Assembly: GCA_024742285.1 (NCBI GenBank)
Contig: JANSYR010000004.1
Location: 1-64,000 of the forward strand
Source: a bacterium
GTDB taxonomy: Bacteria > Myxococcota_A > UBA9160 > UBA4427
Direction of reading: 5' to 3'
Length of the DNA stretch: 64,000 bases
Position numbers and translations under genes: made by a program. Position 1 is the first letter of the stretch; the number at the start of each line of letters is the position of its first letter. Shown in pieces: positions 52,881-62,827 of the stretch. The notes under the pieces were generated by a model. That model was not told where the DNA came from, did not search any database, and worked only from the letters and a program-made list of their open reading frames with translations.

Positions 52881-53381
52881 TCAGACGTCCGCGATCGCGT
52901 GGATCCGATCGGCCAGCTCGGTGGCCGTGAGGGCGTCGAAGTCGAGGGCGACGAGCGCCTCGACCTTGTTCGCGAGCTGATCATGGATCCGCTCGAAGAA
53001 GGCCCGCTCCTCGTCCTCGGATCCTTCGAAGGCGGCCGGATCCTCGACGCCCCAATGCGCGCGGATGGGCGCCCCGGGCCAGACCGGGCAGGTCTCGTTC
53101 GCCGCGTTCCCGCAAACGGTGACGACGATGTCGATCGGGGGGGCGTCGTCGCCGGCGAAGACGTCCCAGCTCTTGCTGGACAGGCCCGAGGTCTGGTAGC
53201 CGAGGCGCGCGAGGGTCTCGATCGTTCGCGGGTGGGGCGCACCCTTCGGCTGGCTGCCGGCGCTGTGGCTCGCGAAGCGGGCGCCACCGCGGCGCGCGAG
53301 GGCCGCCTCCGCGAGCAGGCTGCGCGCCGAGTTGCCCGTGCAGAGGAAGAGAACCCCGATCGGCCGTGCGTCTGCTGCCAT
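52881..53381 (-). CDS. arsC: ArsC-type arsenate reductase / low-molecular-weight phosphatase
   Basis: This 166-residue protein has the P-loop CTGNSARS (Cys-x5-Arg) in VLFLCTGNSARSLLAEAAL, the acid Asp in VTVCGNAANETCPVWPGAP and a second Cys pair, the layout of thioredoxin-coupled ArsC. It could equally be a low-molecular-weight tyrosine phosphatase, but the CGNAANETCP element favours ArsC. No arsB, acr3 or arsR is nearby. The ATG at 53379-53381 is clear. Confidence 0.85.
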   Translation of the reverse strand: MAADARPIGVLFLCTGNSARSLLAEAALARRGGARFASHSAGSQPKGAPHPRTIETLARLGYQTSGLSSKSWDVFAGDDAPPIDIVVTVCGNAANETCPVWPGAPIRAHWGVEDPAAFEGSEDEERAFFERIHDQLANKVEALVALDFDALTATELADRIHAIADV

Positions 53382-53414
53382 GGCGCTTCGCCTCGCTCTC
53401 CCCGCGAACCGGGC

Positions 53415-53891
53415 CTAGGGCCCGCCGTCGAGATCGATCCCGTCCGTGACGTTGGCGAAGCGCTTCGCGAGGTCGAGCGCCTGGCGATAGCCGGCGATGA
53501 GGTCCTCTTCGGCCAGCGTCGACAGGCGATGGCTGAAGACCGCGTAGATCACGCCGTCGGAGAGGGCGTACTTCGCGTCGAGTCCGTGATGGAAATTCGC
53601 CTGGAGCATGCCCACCAGGTGCTGGACACCGACGTTCTCGGTCAGCGGAACGGGCACGATCAGCTGCATGCGATCGGTGTCCGGGTCCGAGATGAGCACG
53701 ACGTCGATTCCGTCGACCTGGCTCCGGAGATAGCCAGCGCCGCCCGCGATCTTCTCGACCTGCCCCTCGAAGATCCGTTCGAGCCTGACCTGATCCATCG
53801 CACCCGCGCCCGCCGGCGTCCCTCCGCCGATGGAGACGCAGCCGGAGAGCAGGATCGAAATCGTCGCGAGCAGGAGGACCCTGACCTTCAC
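53415..53891 (-). CDS. Lipoprotein with YbjN/type III chaperone-like domain
   Basis: This 158-residue protein has a signal peptide and lipobox (LLLATISILLSGC). The body contains RIFEGQVEKIAGGAGYLRSQ and LVGMLQANFHHGLDAKYALS, closely recalling the YbjN / T3SS-chaperone-like fold (two helices flanking a sheet), though normally cytosolic. The GTG at 53889-53891 overlaps the EVE gene stop (GTGA), so the two are coupled. Function is unknown. Confidence 0.72.
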   Translation of the reverse strand: MKVRVLLLATISILLSGCVSIGGGTPAGAGAMDQVRLERIFEGQVEKIAGGAGYLRSQVDGIDVVLISDPDTDRMQLIVPVPLTENVGVQHLVGMLQANFHHGLDAKYALSDGVIYAVFSHRLSTLAEEDLIAGYRQALDLAKRFANVTDGIDLDGGP

Positions 53892-54370
53892 TTCTTCGCT
53901 CCCTTGCCACCCTGCCTGGCCCGCGCCGCGGCGACGCTGTCCGCGATCTTCGGCACCTTCGTCTTGCCGAGCTTCGCGACGTGGCGGAACTCCTCCGAGG
54001 TGAGGGGGACGACCGAGAGGCGACCGCGCTTCACCAGCTGGATCTCGGGCAGCGCGGGATCGGCCTTGATGGTGGCGAGGCTCACCGGCCGCGTGAACGG
54101 GACGATCGGCGCGACATCGACCACGACCCACTGCGGGTCGTCCGCAGTCGGGTCGGGATAGCCCTCGCCCACGATCTCGACGATCCCGACGACCTCCTTG
54201 CCCTCGTTCGAGTGGTAGTAGAGAGCGAGGTCCCCGTTCTTCATGGCCGCGAGGTTGTTCCGGGCCTCGTAGTTGCGGACGCCGTCCCAATAGGTCTGGC
54301 CGTCCTTCACGAGGTCGTCCCAGGAATACTTGAAGGGCTCGGATTTCATGAGCCAATAGCCGCGTGCCAC
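53888..54370 (-). CDS. EVE-domain protein (THYN1-like)
   Basis: This 160-residue protein opens RGYWLMKSEPFKYSWDDLVK and includes WDGVRNYEARNNLAAMKNGD followed by DLALYYHSNEGK, the classic EVE/PUA-like pattern that reads modified bases. The C-terminal 20 residues are Ala/Lys-rich. The GTG at 54368-54370 is used because GGAG precedes it and it leaves a short leader; ATG at 54347-54349 would also be possible. Role in modified DNA or RNA binding is inferred from the family. Confidence 0.88.
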   Translation of the reverse strand: MARGYWLMKSEPFKYSWDDLVKDGQTYWDGVRNYEARNNLAAMKNGDLALYYHSNEGKEVVGIVEIVGEGYPDPTADDPQWVVVDVAPIVPFTRPVSLATIKADPALPEIQLVKRGRLSVVPLTSEEFRHVAKLGKTKVPKIADSVAAARARQGGKGAKK

Positions 54371-54453
54371 TCGGTTCTCCGGTGTTCTGGAGGGATGGGT
54401 CTGGTCGAGAGTAGGGAAGTCGGCGCAGGGAAGCGTCGCACAGTCGCGACGAG

Positions 54454-55662
54454 CTAGCGCAGCTCTTCCGGGGTCTGCTTCGCCATGTGATGGCCGGCGA
54501 CGAGGGCGAGGATCGGGCGCGTCGTCAGGCGATAGGCGGCGTTGGCGCGGATCCAGTTGAACCAGCCGGCGATCACCGACGGCTGCTCGCCGAGGGAGCG
54601 CAGGCCGAGGGCCGCGACTTCGTCCGCGTCGGCGCCACCGTGCGCGATCTCGCCGGCGACCTCCTGGAACTCGGTCTCGACGGTGCCGGGCTCGAGGACG
54701 AGGACGTCGATGTTGCTCGCGCGGAGCTCCACCCAGAGCGCTTCTCCGAGTTGTCCGTCGAAAGCCTTCGTCGCCGCGTAGACCGCGTGGAGCGGGAGCG
54801 GCTGTCGCCCGGCGACGGAGCCGGTGAAGAGGACACCGCCCCGGCCGCGTTCGCGCATCCCCTGCACGAACGCGTGGGTCAGGACGAGAGGCGCCTCGCA
54901 GTTCACCGTCACGAGACGGCGGAGTCGTTCGCCGTCGAGCAGATCGAAGCGTCCCGCGTAGCCGAGCCCCGCGTTGTTCACGAGCAGACCGATCTCGAGA
55001 TCGGAGACCGCTTCGACGAGCGCCGCCGCACCGCCGGCCTCGGCGAGATCCACCGCCACGACCCGGGTCTCGATCTCGTAGTCCCGCTCGAGCTCCGTCG
55101 CGAGACTCTGGAGCCGGTCCTCGCGCCGCGCGCTCAGCACGACGTTCACGCCGTCGGCGGCGATCTGCCGCGCGAGGGCCGTCCCGATCCCGGCCGAGGC
55201 CCCGGTCACGAGCGCCCAGTCGCCGTAGCGCGCGCGGAGCGCCAGCGGCTTCGGGTCGAAATGCTCGCGGTGCGTCCAGAACGCCCAGGTGAGCGCCCCC
55301 ATCGGCAGTGCGGGGAAGATCCCGACGATGATCCCCGAGAAGCCGCCGGTCTCGAGCGCCGTCCAGAGATAAAGACCGAAGGCGACCTGCGCCGTGTAGG
55401 CGGGCGCCCAGAAGGACATCCACGGGCGACGGCGGCGGAAGCCGTAGACGGCAGCGCCGTATACGAACCAGTGGGGCACGGCGAGGATCTTGGCCCAGAT
55501 GCCGGTGAAGAGGATCCCGAACCAGACCTCCTGGTCGACCTCGACGGGCTTCACGAAGAGATCCCACGGCATGTAGACGAAGGCCATGTACGCGCAGAAG
55601 ACCATCACCGCGTTCATCCACCACGGACGCTCGCGGAAGACGTCGAACAGCCACTCGCGCAT
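54454..55662 (-). CDS. SDR oxidoreductase with N-terminal membrane domain
   Basis: This 402-residue protein has residues 1-145 carrying about four TM helices ([75 protein letters not shown]). Residues 147-402 are a classical SDR with TGASAGIG (153-160), NNAG in LLVNNAGLG, and catalytic YxxxK in [10 protein letters not shown] after a Ser in GSVAG. It probably oxidises or reduces a lipid substrate at the membrane. The ATG at 55660-55662 has AGGAGA 5 bp upstream. It lies divergent from nothing nearby and downstream of the histidine kinase by 62 bp. Confidence 0.86.
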   Translation of the reverse strand: MREWLFDVFRERPWWMNAVMVFCAYMAFVYMPWDLFVKPVEVDQEVWFGILFTGIWAKILAVPHWFVYGAAVYGFRRRRPWMSFWAPAYTAQVAFGLYLWTALETGGFSGIIVGIFPALPMGALTWAFWTHREHFDPKPLALRARYGDWALVTGASAGIGTALARQIAADGVNVVLSARREDRLQSLATELERDYEIETRVVAVDLAEAGGAAALVEAVSDLEIGLLVNNAGLGYAGRFDLLDGERLRRLVTVNCEAPLVLTHAFVQGMRERGRGGVLFTGSVAGRQPLPLHAVYAATKAFDGQLGEALWVELRASNIDVLVLEPGTVETEFQEVAGEIAHGGADADEVAALGLRSLGEQPSVIAGWFNWIRANAAYRLTTRPILALVAGHHMAKQTPEELR

Positions 55663-55724
55663 CGGATCTCCTCGGACGGGGCGCCGGGAAAGTAACCGAT
55701 GTGCAGGCCCCCGGGAGCCGTCGC

Positions 55725-57176
55725 TCAGGTCCGGCGCGGGTCGACGTGGAGCGGGAAGTAGAGATGGAAGGCCGTGCCTTCGCCTTGCGCGCTCTCGACG
55801 CGGAGCCCGCCCTGCGCGGACTTCACGAACGCAGCGACGCTCGCGAGACCGAGGCCGGTCCCCTCGCCGGGCGCCTTGGTCGTGAAGAAGGGCTCGAAGA
55901 CCCGGGGCAGGACGTCGGCGGGGATCCCGCAGCCATCGTCCCACACCGTCAGGCGAACGTGGTCGCCGGGCCGCAGCCCGGGGATCGGGTCGGCCTCCCC
56001 CGTCTCGTCCTGGCCCGACGCGTCGATGCGCACGACCCGCGTCGAGAGGTCGAAGTGCCCACCCTCGCCGACGGCTGCGCGCGCGTTGGCGGCCAGGTTC
56101 AGGAGTGCCGATTCGAGCCGACCGCGATCGAGGCGCACCGGCGCAGGCGTCGGGCCCGGGTCGATCGCACACTCGATTCCGCGCCCGAGCACCTGGCGGA
56201 CCCTCCCCGACAGCGACGCGATCGTGTCGCCGAGATCGAGGGTCTCGATCCCGTCGTGCTCCCGACGGCCGAATCGAAGGAGCTCGTCCACCACGGTCGC
56301 GGCCCGCTGGGCGGCGGCGCAGAGCTCCGCGAAGTCCTCGTGGCCCCGGTCGCCGGGCTTCAGGTCGAGCTCGAACCCGAGCAGCTCGCCGTAGCCCAGG
56401 ATCGCGGTCAGGATGTTGTTCAGGTCGTGGGCCGTCGTGCTCGTCATCCGGCCGATCGTCTCGAGGCGCGATTGGTGCGCCCTCGCCTGTCGCAGGGTCG
56501 CGAGGTCGCCCTCGAGGAGGATCCGGTCGAGGGCCAGGCCCACGAGTCGACCGAGATGCTCGGCCCGGTCCAGGGTCGCCAGCCGGTCCGCTCCCGCCTG
56601 CGCAGTCGCGGCGACGCCGAAGACGCCGAGGAGTCCTCGGGGCGAGGGGCACGGTACGAGCAGCACCGGGTGGGCACGTCGCCAGCCGAGCAGCGTCGCC
56701 CCTTCGCGCGCCTTCCCGATCGCGGTCGCCGGCCCCGTCGGCAGGTAGGCGATTCGCCCGGCGGTCAACGCGTCCCGTACGGCCGACTGCGCCTCGAGGT
56801 CGAGCCGCGCCGGAAGCGCCGAGAAGGATCGCGGCCCCGTCGACGGGGGGGCGAGCCAGCGCTCCGCATGCTCGAAGCCGCCGGCGGACCCGTCGGTCCC
56901 CGTCCGCCCGAAGCCCACGGCGACCATCGCGTCGGCCGCGAAGAAATCGACGACCTCGGCCCGCAGTCCGAGGCCGAGGGTCTCGAGGGCGAGCGCGATC
57001 GTGCCTTCGATCGTGCCGCCGTCCGGGTCGACGAGGCGCAGCGACAGTCGCTGGATCGCGGCTTCGAAGTCACGCCCGGGCGGCTCCGTCGGAGCCCCGG
57101 CGACCGGCCGGCCGCGGCGCTCCACACCTCCCGGCTCCCCGGCCTCGGCGATCTCCATCAGCAGCGAACTGGACAT
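55725..57176 (-). CDS. Soluble GAF-histidine kinase
   Basis: This 483-residue sensor has no TM segments, a GAF-like sensor at about 40-220, then a HisKA box [20 protein letters not shown] with H250. The HATPase has N-box [11 protein letters not shown]1 DDGCGIP and G2 GTGLGLASV. The [13 protein letters not shown] box is the NtrB-like/HPK4 type. No response regulator gene is adjacent; the ATP-binding C-terminus suggests full activity. The ATG at 57174-57176 starts in an acidic leader. It is divergent from aroC with 321 bp between. Confidence 0.9.
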   Translation of the reverse strand: MSSSLLMEIAEAGEPGGVERRGRPVAGAPTEPPGRDFEAAIQRLSLRLVDPDGGTIEGTIALALETLGLGLRAEVVDFFAADAMVAVGFGRTGTDGSAGGFEHAERWLAPPSTGPRSFSALPARLDLEAQSAVRDALTAGRIAYLPTGPATAIGKAREGATLLGWRRAHPVLLVPCPSPRGLLGVFGVAATAQAGADRLATLDRAEHLGRLVGLALDRILLEGDLATLRQARAHQSRLETIGRMTSTTAHDLNNILTAILGYGELLGFELDLKPGDRGHEDFAELCAAAQRAATVVDELLRFGRREHDGIETLDLGDTIASLSGRVRQVLGRGIECAIDPGPTPAPVRLDRGRLESALLNLAANARAAVGEGGHFDLSTRVVRIDASGQDETGEADPIPGLRPGDHVRLTVWDDGCGIPADVLPRVFEPFFTTKAPGEGTGLGLASVAAFVKSAQGGLRVESAQGEGTAFHLYFPLHVDPRRT

Positions 57177-57497
57177 GACTCCCGACCCCTCTCGGCAGCG
57201 ACTCCCGGAATCGCCCCCATGAAAAGGATGTCGTCGGGTCCGCGAGCAGGCTTTAGTGTTGCCGCAGCTTTCCACGGTCATTGGAATCCGATTCACCCCG
57301 GGCGCACAGGCATCCTCTGGAGGCCGTATCCGGGTTTTTCCCCGGCTTTTCGTTCTCCATCCAAAAGGGGTACCCTCGGCGCCGTTTCGACCCCCCTTCC
57401 GGGGCTGGGCTTCCGATCTGGAAAGGCGCGTGACTCCGCGCCACCTCCACCCCCCTCGACTCCCCGGCGAACCCCGCACGAGCGACCAGCGATCACC
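57177..57497. other. 321-bp divergent region, histidine kinase/aroC
   Basis: The region presumably holds promoters for both genes. It is slightly AT-richer at 57250-57370. I see no small gene, palindrome of note or riboswitch. Confidence 0.4.
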
Positions 57498-58595
57498 ATG
57501 GGCAGCGTCTACGGCCATCTCTTCCGCATCTCCACCTTCGGCGAGTCCCACGGCGGCGGCGTCGGGGTGATCCTCGAGGGGTGCCCGCCCCGGCTCGAGA
57601 TCGACATCGCCGAGATCCAGCGCGACCTCGACCGGCGGCGCCCCGGCCAGAGCGTCCTGACGACGCCCCGGCAGGAAGAGGATCGGGCCGAGATCCTGTC
57701 CGGTGTCTTCGAGGGTCGGACGCTGGGAACCCCGATCGCGATGCTCGTGCGGAACAAGGACGCGCGTCCTTCCGCCTACGACGAGATGCGCGAGACGTAT
57801 CGCCCCTCCCACGCCGACTACACGACCGACGCCAAGTACGGGATCCGGAACTGGCAGGGCGGCGGCCGCGCCAGCGCGCGAGAGACGATCGGGCGGGTCG
57901 CGGCGGGCGCGATCGCGCGCAAGCTCCTCCGCGAGTACGCCGGCGTCGAGGTCCTCTCGTGGGTCCGGCGCGTGAAGGACATCGACTCGAAGGTGGACCC
58001 GGAGACGGTCACGCTCGAGGAGATCGAATCGAACGACGTGCGCTGTCCCGACGCGGACGCCGCCGAGAAGATGTACGCGCTGATCGACGAGGCCCGGCGC
58101 GACGGCGACAGCGTCGGCGGCGTGGTCGAGTGCGTCGCGCGGGGCGTCCCGGTCGGGCTCGGAGACCCGGTCTTCGACAAGCTCGAGGCGGATCTCGCCA
58201 AGGCGATGATGTCGCTGCCCGCCGCCAAGGGCTTCGAGATCGGCTCGGGCTTCGAGGGCACGCTGCTCACGGGCAGCGAGCACAACGATCCCTTCGAGAT
58301 CGACGGCGAGGGGCGGACGAGAACGTCGACGAATCGCTCCGGCGGCGTCCAGGGCGGCATCAGCAACGGGGAAGCGATCACCCTGCGGATCGCCTTCAAG
58401 CCGACCGCGACGATCCGGACCGAGCAGCAGACCGTCACGTCGGGCGGCGAGGAGACGACCCTCGCGGCCCGGGGACGACACGATCCCTGCGTGCTCCCGC
58501 GTGCAGTGCCGATGGTCGAGGCGATGGTCTGCCTGACCCTCGCGGATCACTGGCTGCGGCAGCACGGCCAGGACGTCATCCCGCGAGAAGACTGA
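57498..58595 (+). CDS. aroC: Chorismate synthase
   Basis: This enzyme forms chorismate from EPSP with reduced FMN. The 365-residue protein begins [20 protein letters not shown] (FGESHG motif), has [20 protein letters not shown] and closes [20 protein letters not shown]. It is the canonical length. The ATG at 57498 is supported by conservation from the second residue. No other aro gene is in the window. Confidence 0.95.
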   Translation: MGSVYGHLFRISTFGESHGGGVGVILEGCPPRLEIDIAEIQRDLDRRRPGQSVLTTPRQEEDRAEILSGVFEGRTLGTPIAMLVRNKDARPSAYDEMRETYRPSHADYTTDAKYGIRNWQGGGRASARETIGRVAAGAIARKLLREYAGVEVLSWVRRVKDIDSKVDPETVTLEEIESNDVRCPDADAAEKMYALIDEARRDGDSVGGVVECVARGVPVGLGDPVFDKLEADLAKAMMSLPAAKGFEIGSGFEGTLLTGSEHNDPFEIDGEGRTRTSTNRSGGVQGGISNGEAITLRIAFKPTATIRTEQQTVTSGGEETTLAARGRHDPCVLPRAVPMVEAMVCLTLADHWLRQHGQDVIPRED

Positions 58596-58800
58596 GCGCG
58601 CTCCGGACGGCTCGGCCCCGCACGCTCAGTAGGCCTCGCCATCCAAGAGGATCGCGATCGCCGCGGGACGGGAATCGGGATGGACCTTCCTCGCGGACGC
58701 CCCGGATTTCCGCAGCCGTCCGAAGCCCTTCGCGCTGGGACGCGTATCCTTCCCGTGGCGCCTGCCCCCGACCGATGGCAGCGCGGAGAGGATCTCTTCC

Positions 58801-59814
58801 ATGGCCAACGAATGGGCACAGCTGGCCAGCTACGGATCGCTCGTCGAAGCGGAGCTCGATCGCGCGCGACTCGAGCAAGCGGGCATCGAAGCGAGAACGG
58901 CGAGTGACGACGTGGGCGGCGCCTACCCGGTCCTCCAGGGCCACGGCTGCAGGCTCTTCGTTCGTGCGGAGGATCGGGGGCGGGCCTGGGCGCTCCTGGC
59001 CGACGCTCCCGCGCCACCGCCGGAGGTCGAGTCGCCGGACGTCCTCGCCGCCGCGGAAGACCAGGTCGCGAACCACGAAGGCAGAAGGCTCACGCGCTTC
59101 GAACCGCTCGACGTTCTGCTGATCTTCCTGCTGCTCTTCTTCGCTCTCGCGCTCGCCTCGTCGGCGACCGCCGTGCAAGAGGAGACCCGCGTCACCCTCG
59201 ATACGACCGATGGCCTCCAGACGAACGGCGTCATCGTCCGTGCGGCCGAATTCGGGGGCCGCCGAGCCGTCGAAGTCACGATGGAGAGCGATTTCGCCGG
59301 CGGCGACTCGAACACGATCGCCCTCGTCGAGGGCATCGATTTTCGGGACGGAACCATCGAGTTCGACGTCGCGAGTGGCGTCAACCCCGAGAGCTGGTTT
59401 CTCGTGAAGTGGATCGCGCGCGGCTTCGCCGGCATCGCCTTCCGCGTTGCCGACGACCTCTCGCGCTTCGAGTCGATCTACCTGCGGCCGACCAACGGCG
59501 ACGCCGAGGACCCGGTCCGGCGGTCACACGCCGTCCAGTACTTCTCCTACCCCGACTGGGACTTCGCGCGTTTCCGCGAGGAGTCCCCGGGCGTCTACGA
59601 AGCGCCCGCTCCGATCGGACCCGATCGCTGGATCCACGTGCGCGTCGAAGTCGCCGGATCCATGGCGCGCCTCTACGTCGACGACACGCCCGAACCCGTC
59701 CTCGTCGTGAACGACCTGAAGCTCGGCCCCGACGCCCGCGGCGGCATCGCCCTCTTCGTCGACGCCGGCACCAGCGCCTGGTTCTCGAACCTGGTGGTCA
59801 CGCCGGCACGCTAG
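58801..59814 (+). CDS. DUF2007 - TM - lectin-like fusion protein
   Basis: This 337-residue protein joins three parts. Residues 1-68 match DUF2007 (LVEAELDRARLEQAGIEART then GCRLFVRAEDRGRAWALL), a small predicted signal-transducing domain. Residues 104-122 are a TM helix (DVLLIFLLLFFALALASSA). Residues 127-337 form an extracytoplasmic beta-sandwich resembling concanavalin-like/DUF1080 domains (GTIEFDVASGVNPESWFLVK through WIHVRVEVAGSMARLYVDDT). That layout suggests a sensor-like membrane protein with an outer glycan- or ligand-binding face. Its stop overlaps the SnoaL-like stop by 4 bp. Confidence 0.8.
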   Translation: MANEWAQLASYGSLVEAELDRARLEQAGIEARTASDDVGGAYPVLQGHGCRLFVRAEDRGRAWALLADAPAPPPEVESPDVLAAAEDQVANHEGRRLTRFEPLDVLLIFLLLFFALALASSATAVQEETRVTLDTTDGLQTNGVIVRAAEFGGRRAVEVTMESDFAGGDSNTIALVEGIDFRDGTIEFDVASGVNPESWFLVKWIARGFAGIAFRVADDLSRFESIYLRPTNGDAEDPVRRSHAVQYFSYPDWDFARFREESPGVYEAPAPIGPDRWIHVRVEVAGSMARLYVDDTPEPVLVVNDLKLGPDARGGIALFVDAGTSAWFSNLVVTPAR

Positions 59815-60242
59815 TCGGCGAGATGCGCTGCCTGGTACGCCTGAATCCGAGCGTCGTCGCCTTCGTTCACGAGATCGGCGAAGAACCGGATCCGATCGCC
59901 CTCGAACTCGACGCGTTCCGTTCCGCTGAAGACGAGATCCGGCTTGCCGGCGAGGCTGTAGGTCCCGCGCCAGTCGAAGGTGACGGTGTCGTCGACGGCC
60001 ACCGGCGCGCCGAGGAGTTCCGTCTTTCGTGCGTCGAAGCGCCGATCGAGCTCGTCAACGCTCGCCTTCAGCTGGGCGAGGACCGCGTCGCGCCCTTCCC
60101 AACGGCCGCCGAGGGGTGGGCCGCCGGTGACTTCGTAGACGGCGTCCTCGGTCAGGAAACCTTCGAGTCGACTCCAGTCGTCGTCGGCGAAGGACTTTTC
60201 GAAGGCGGCGGCGAACTCGATGAAGCGCTGGATGGGGTTCAA
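59811..60242 (-). CDS. SnoaL/NTF2-like protein
   Basis: This 143-residue NTF2-fold protein has FIEFAAAFEKSFADDDWSRL, EVTGGPPLGGRWEGRDAVLA and a sheet-rich close GTERVEFEGDRIRFFADLVN. The TTG at 60240-60242 is the preferred start because AGGAG sits 7 bp upstream. It is one of three NTF2-like genes in the window. Substrate unknown. Confidence 0.78.
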   Translation of the reverse strand: MNPIQRFIEFAAAFEKSFADDDWSRLEGFLTEDAVYEVTGGPPLGGRWEGRDAVLAQLKASVDELDRRFDARKTELLGAPVAVDDTVTFDWRGTYSLAGKPDLVFSGTERVEFEGDRIRFFADLVNEGDDARIQAYQAAHLAD

Positions 60243-60352
60243 CGGAAGCTCCTGCGCGGGCGCACGGGACGCGGGCCGAGCGTAGCAGGACGTCGGGACG
60301 CCCTGCGGCATACTGAGGCCGCGCGTTGACGCGCTGAGGGGAACGACGCGCG

Positions 60353-61240
60353 ATGACGCCGAAGACGCCGCCCGCCGAAGTCGCGATCGACGAGGGCCTC
60401 GTCCGGCGTCTCCTTCGAGCGCAGCATCCCGACCTCGAGGACCGGACCCTCGCCCTGGTCGGCGAGGGCTGGGACAACGCGATGTACCGACTCGGCGACG
60501 ACCTCGTCGTTCGCCTGCCCCGACGCGAAGTGGCCGCGAAGCTCGTGCGGCACGAGCAGCGCGCGCTCGCGACCCTCGCGCCCCGGCTGCCGATTCCGAT
60601 CCCGACGCCCGTGCGGCGGGGCGTGCCCGGCGAGGCCTACCCCTGGGCCTGGAGCGTGATCCCCTGGTTCGACGGCGAAGAGGCCGTGTCCTCACCGCCG
60701 CCGGACGGAGACGCGGAACGCTTCGTCGAGTTCCTCCGCGCTCTCCACGCGCCTGCCCCCCCGGACGCGCCCGAGAACTCCGTGCGCGGCATCCCGCTCG
60801 TCCAGCGGGCCGAGGCCGTCGAGACCTGGTTCGCAGAGCTCCGCCGAGAGACCGACGTCGTCACACCCACGATCGAGGCGGCCTGGGCGGACGCGGTCGC
60901 TGCACCGATCGCGGAGATCGACGTCTGGCTCCACGGCGATCTGCACGGCCGCAACGTCCTGATTCGCGACGGCCGCTTCGCCGCGATCATCGATTGGGGC
61001 GACGTCACGAGTGGCGACGCCGCCTGTGACCTCGCATCGATCTGGATGTTGTTCGAGGACCCGGCGGTCCGCGCGGACGCACTCGATCGCTACGGCGCGG
61101 ACGAAGCGCTCCGGCGGCGCGCGCTCGGCTCCGCGATCAGCTTCGCCGCGGTGCTCCTCGCGCACGGGCGTCGGGACGCCCCGCTCCTCGCCCGGATCGG
61201 TGCGAACACGTTCCGCCGGGTCGAGACGGACCTCGCCTAG
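60353..61240 (+). CDS. Aminoglycoside-phosphotransferase-family kinase
   Basis: This 295-residue APH-fold kinase has GWDNAMYRLGDDLVVRLPRR (nucleotide loop), the catalytic HGDLHGRNVLIRDGRFAAII and IDWGDVTSGDAACDLASIWM. The family phosphorylates antibiotics, choline or metabolites. No resistance context is present, so the substrate is open. The ATG at 60353 follows GGGGAACGACGCG. A DUF4079-like gene is convergent just downstream. Confidence 0.9.
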   Translation: MTPKTPPAEVAIDEGLVRRLLRAQHPDLEDRTLALVGEGWDNAMYRLGDDLVVRLPRREVAAKLVRHEQRALATLAPRLPIPIPTPVRRGVPGEAYPWAWSVIPWFDGEEAVSSPPPDGDAERFVEFLRALHAPAPPDAPENSVRGIPLVQRAEAVETWFAELRRETDVVTPTIEAAWADAVAAPIAEIDVWLHGDLHGRNVLIRDGRFAAIIDWGDVTSGDAACDLASIWMLFEDPAVRADALDRYGADEALRRRALGSAISFAAVLLAHGRRDAPLLARIGANTFRRVETDLA

Positions 61241-61254
61241 CAGGCGATCTCCCG

Positions 61255-61680
61255 TCAGGGCAGCAGTGTGAAGCCCGCGATCGCGGACGCCAGCGCGGAC
61301 GCGATCGCCGCACCCGCCGCGATCCGATGGACGTCACGTGCCCCCGCCTTTCCGCTCGCGAGCGCTCGACCGCTCCAACCCGTCCAGAGGAAGAGGCCGA
61401 GCACGATCAGTCCGAGAATCGCGTGAAAGCTGTCGAAGACGCCGCGCTCGCGGAAGTAGAGCATCGACGGCGGGCCGGCGGCGAAGCCGACGACGACCAT
61501 CGCGATCGCGGACTTCCCGAATCGGAGATGACGCGCTCGAAGCGCGCGTCCGGGCGGTTGCCCCTTCGCGCGACGGCGACGGATCTCCAGACCCATTCGA
61601 GCGGTCGCGATCGCCAGCGCGATCGAGACGACCATCCAGAGTGGATGGGCGAAGGCGAGGACGCGCTGCCAGGTCTCCAC
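61255..61680 (-). CDS. DUF4079-like small membrane protein
   Basis: This 141-residue protein has four hydrophobic segments (HPLWMVVSIALAIATA; AIAMVVVGFAAGPPSML; FHAILGLIVLGLFLWTGWS; ASALASAIAGFTLL) with conserved-looking His/Arg before them (RARHLRFGKSA, FDSFHA). It resembles DUF4079 or cytochrome-b561-like proteins. Heme binding is unproven. The GTG at 61678-61680 is the best start but has no clear SD. It lies 23 bp downstream of the CinA-like gene. Confidence 0.65.
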   Translation of the reverse strand: METWQRVLAFAHPLWMVVSIALAIATARMGLEIRRRRAKGQPPGRALRARHLRFGKSAIAMVVVGFAAGPPSMLYFRERGVFDSFHAILGLIVLGLFLWTGWSGRALASGKAGARDVHRIAAGAAIASALASAIAGFTLLP

Positions 61681-61703
61681 GATGTCGCCGACGGGAGACG
61701 CGC

Positions 61704-62429
61704 CTACTCGATCTTGTAGACCGAGTCGGGGGGCAGGTTCGCGACGAGGCTCTCCATCGCCTTCTCGAGGTAGCTCTCGTCGCGGGACTCGAGCGTCAGC
61801 ATCACGCGGTAGTGCTCCTCGTTGATCCGCGGGTAGCTGCCGAGCATCAGCTCGGGGAACTCGCGCAGCAGCGCGTTCAGGATCTCGGCGATGTCGCTCT
61901 CCGCCGGACGGACGTAGAACTTCTTCAGCTGGAAAGGCACGCCGCTGAAACGATCCGAGAGCGAGTGGAACTTCTTCTCGAAGAGCTCCGGGATCCCCGG
62001 GAAGACGTGCACGTTCTCGACGATCACGACCGGAAACCAGAGCCCGCCCACGTCGATGATCTCCGCGCCGGTCGGGATGATCGCCATCTTCTTCATCGCG
62101 TCGTTCAGCGGTTTGTCCGAATAACGCGCCATCCGGTCGACCATCGACTGGTTCATCTCCAGCTCGCGATCGAAGGCCTTCGCGACCCCGTCCATCGTCA
62201 TGTCGTCGTGGGTCGGACCGATCCCGCCGGACGTGAAGACGAAGTCGAAGCGTTCCGACATGTCCCGGGTCTCGCGGGCGATCAGGTCGATGTCGTCGGG
62301 GATCGTCAGGATTCGCTCGAGATCGACGCCCAGCTTCCGCAGCTCCACGGCGAGGAACGCCGAGTTGGTATCGCGCACCTTGCCCGAGAGGATTTCGTTG
62401 CCGATGACGAGAAGTGCCGCGGTGGCCAT
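61704..62429 (-). CDS. Molybdopterin-binding (CinA N-domain-like) protein
   Basis: This 241-residue protein has an N-terminal MoCF_biosynth fold: ALLVIGNEILSGKVRDTNSA, DFVFTSGGIGPTHDDMTMDG and PVVIVENVHVFPGIPELFEK. The MoaB/CinA family binds molybdopterin or pterin-like nucleotides. The C-terminal 80 residues resemble FLAD1-like proteins, not the CinA nicotinamide-deamidase domain, which is absent. The ATG at 62427-62429 is chosen over an upstream start that would add a Pro/Ala leader. It is divergent from the ferredoxin gene. Confidence 0.85.
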   Translation of the reverse strand: MATAALLVIGNEILSGKVRDTNSAFLAVELRKLGVDLERILTIPDDIDLIARETRDMSERFDFVFTSGGIGPTHDDMTMDGVAKAFDRELEMNQSMVDRMARYSDKPLNDAMKKMAIIPTGAEIIDVGGLWFPVVIVENVHVFPGIPELFEKKFHSLSDRFSGVPFQLKKFYVRPAESDIAEILNALLREFPELMLGSYPRINEEHYRVMLTLESRDESYLEKAMESLVANLPPDSVYKIE

Positions 62430-62517
62430 GGCCAGAATCGTAACCCAGCCGGACGCGGCCGGGGGCTCCCCAGAGGCGTCCTCCGCCGACCCGGGTTCCA
62501 TTCCCTAGACTCCGGCG

Positions 62518-62811
62518 ATGCGTTGCCGAGTCCGATTCCTGCCCTCCGAGAAGGAGCTCGAAATCGAAGCCGGGGAGTTGACCCTCCTCGAGGCGACCCG
62601 TGCCGTCGGCCTTCCGATCGCGAGCGCCTGCGGCGAGAACGGGGCTTGTGCGCGATGCGGGCTCGAGATCGTCGAAGGCGCGGACGCGATCGAAGCGCCA
62701 TCTGATCGAGAGGTGCGCATCAAGGAACGCAATCGCATCGACGAGACTCTCCGCCTGGCCTGCCGCGTACGGCCGAGCGGCGACGTCACCGTTCGCGCGG
62801 CGTACTGGTAG
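62518..62811 (+). CDS. 2Fe-2S ferredoxin
   Basis: This 97-residue protein has the plant/adrenodoxin-type cluster motif in SACGENGACARCGLEIVEGA (C-x5-C-x2-C) and a fourth Cys in LRLACRVRPSG. It is an electron carrier; redox partners unknown, though a P450 is encoded at 24294. The ATG at 62518-62520 is clear. The CbiX-like gene follows 16 bp later, so the two are co-transcribed. Confidence 0.88.
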   Translation: MRCRVRFLPSEKELEIEAGELTLLEATRAVGLPIASACGENGACARCGLEIVEGADAIEAPSDREVRIKERNRIDETLRLACRVRPSGDVTVRAAYW

Positions 62812-62827
62812 GCGGAGGGAGGAACGA

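Noticed and set aside
58626-58808. 60-codon minus-strand frame downstream of aroC
   Set aside because: Opposes the promoter and start of the DUF2007 fusion gene, and has no sensible folding pattern.
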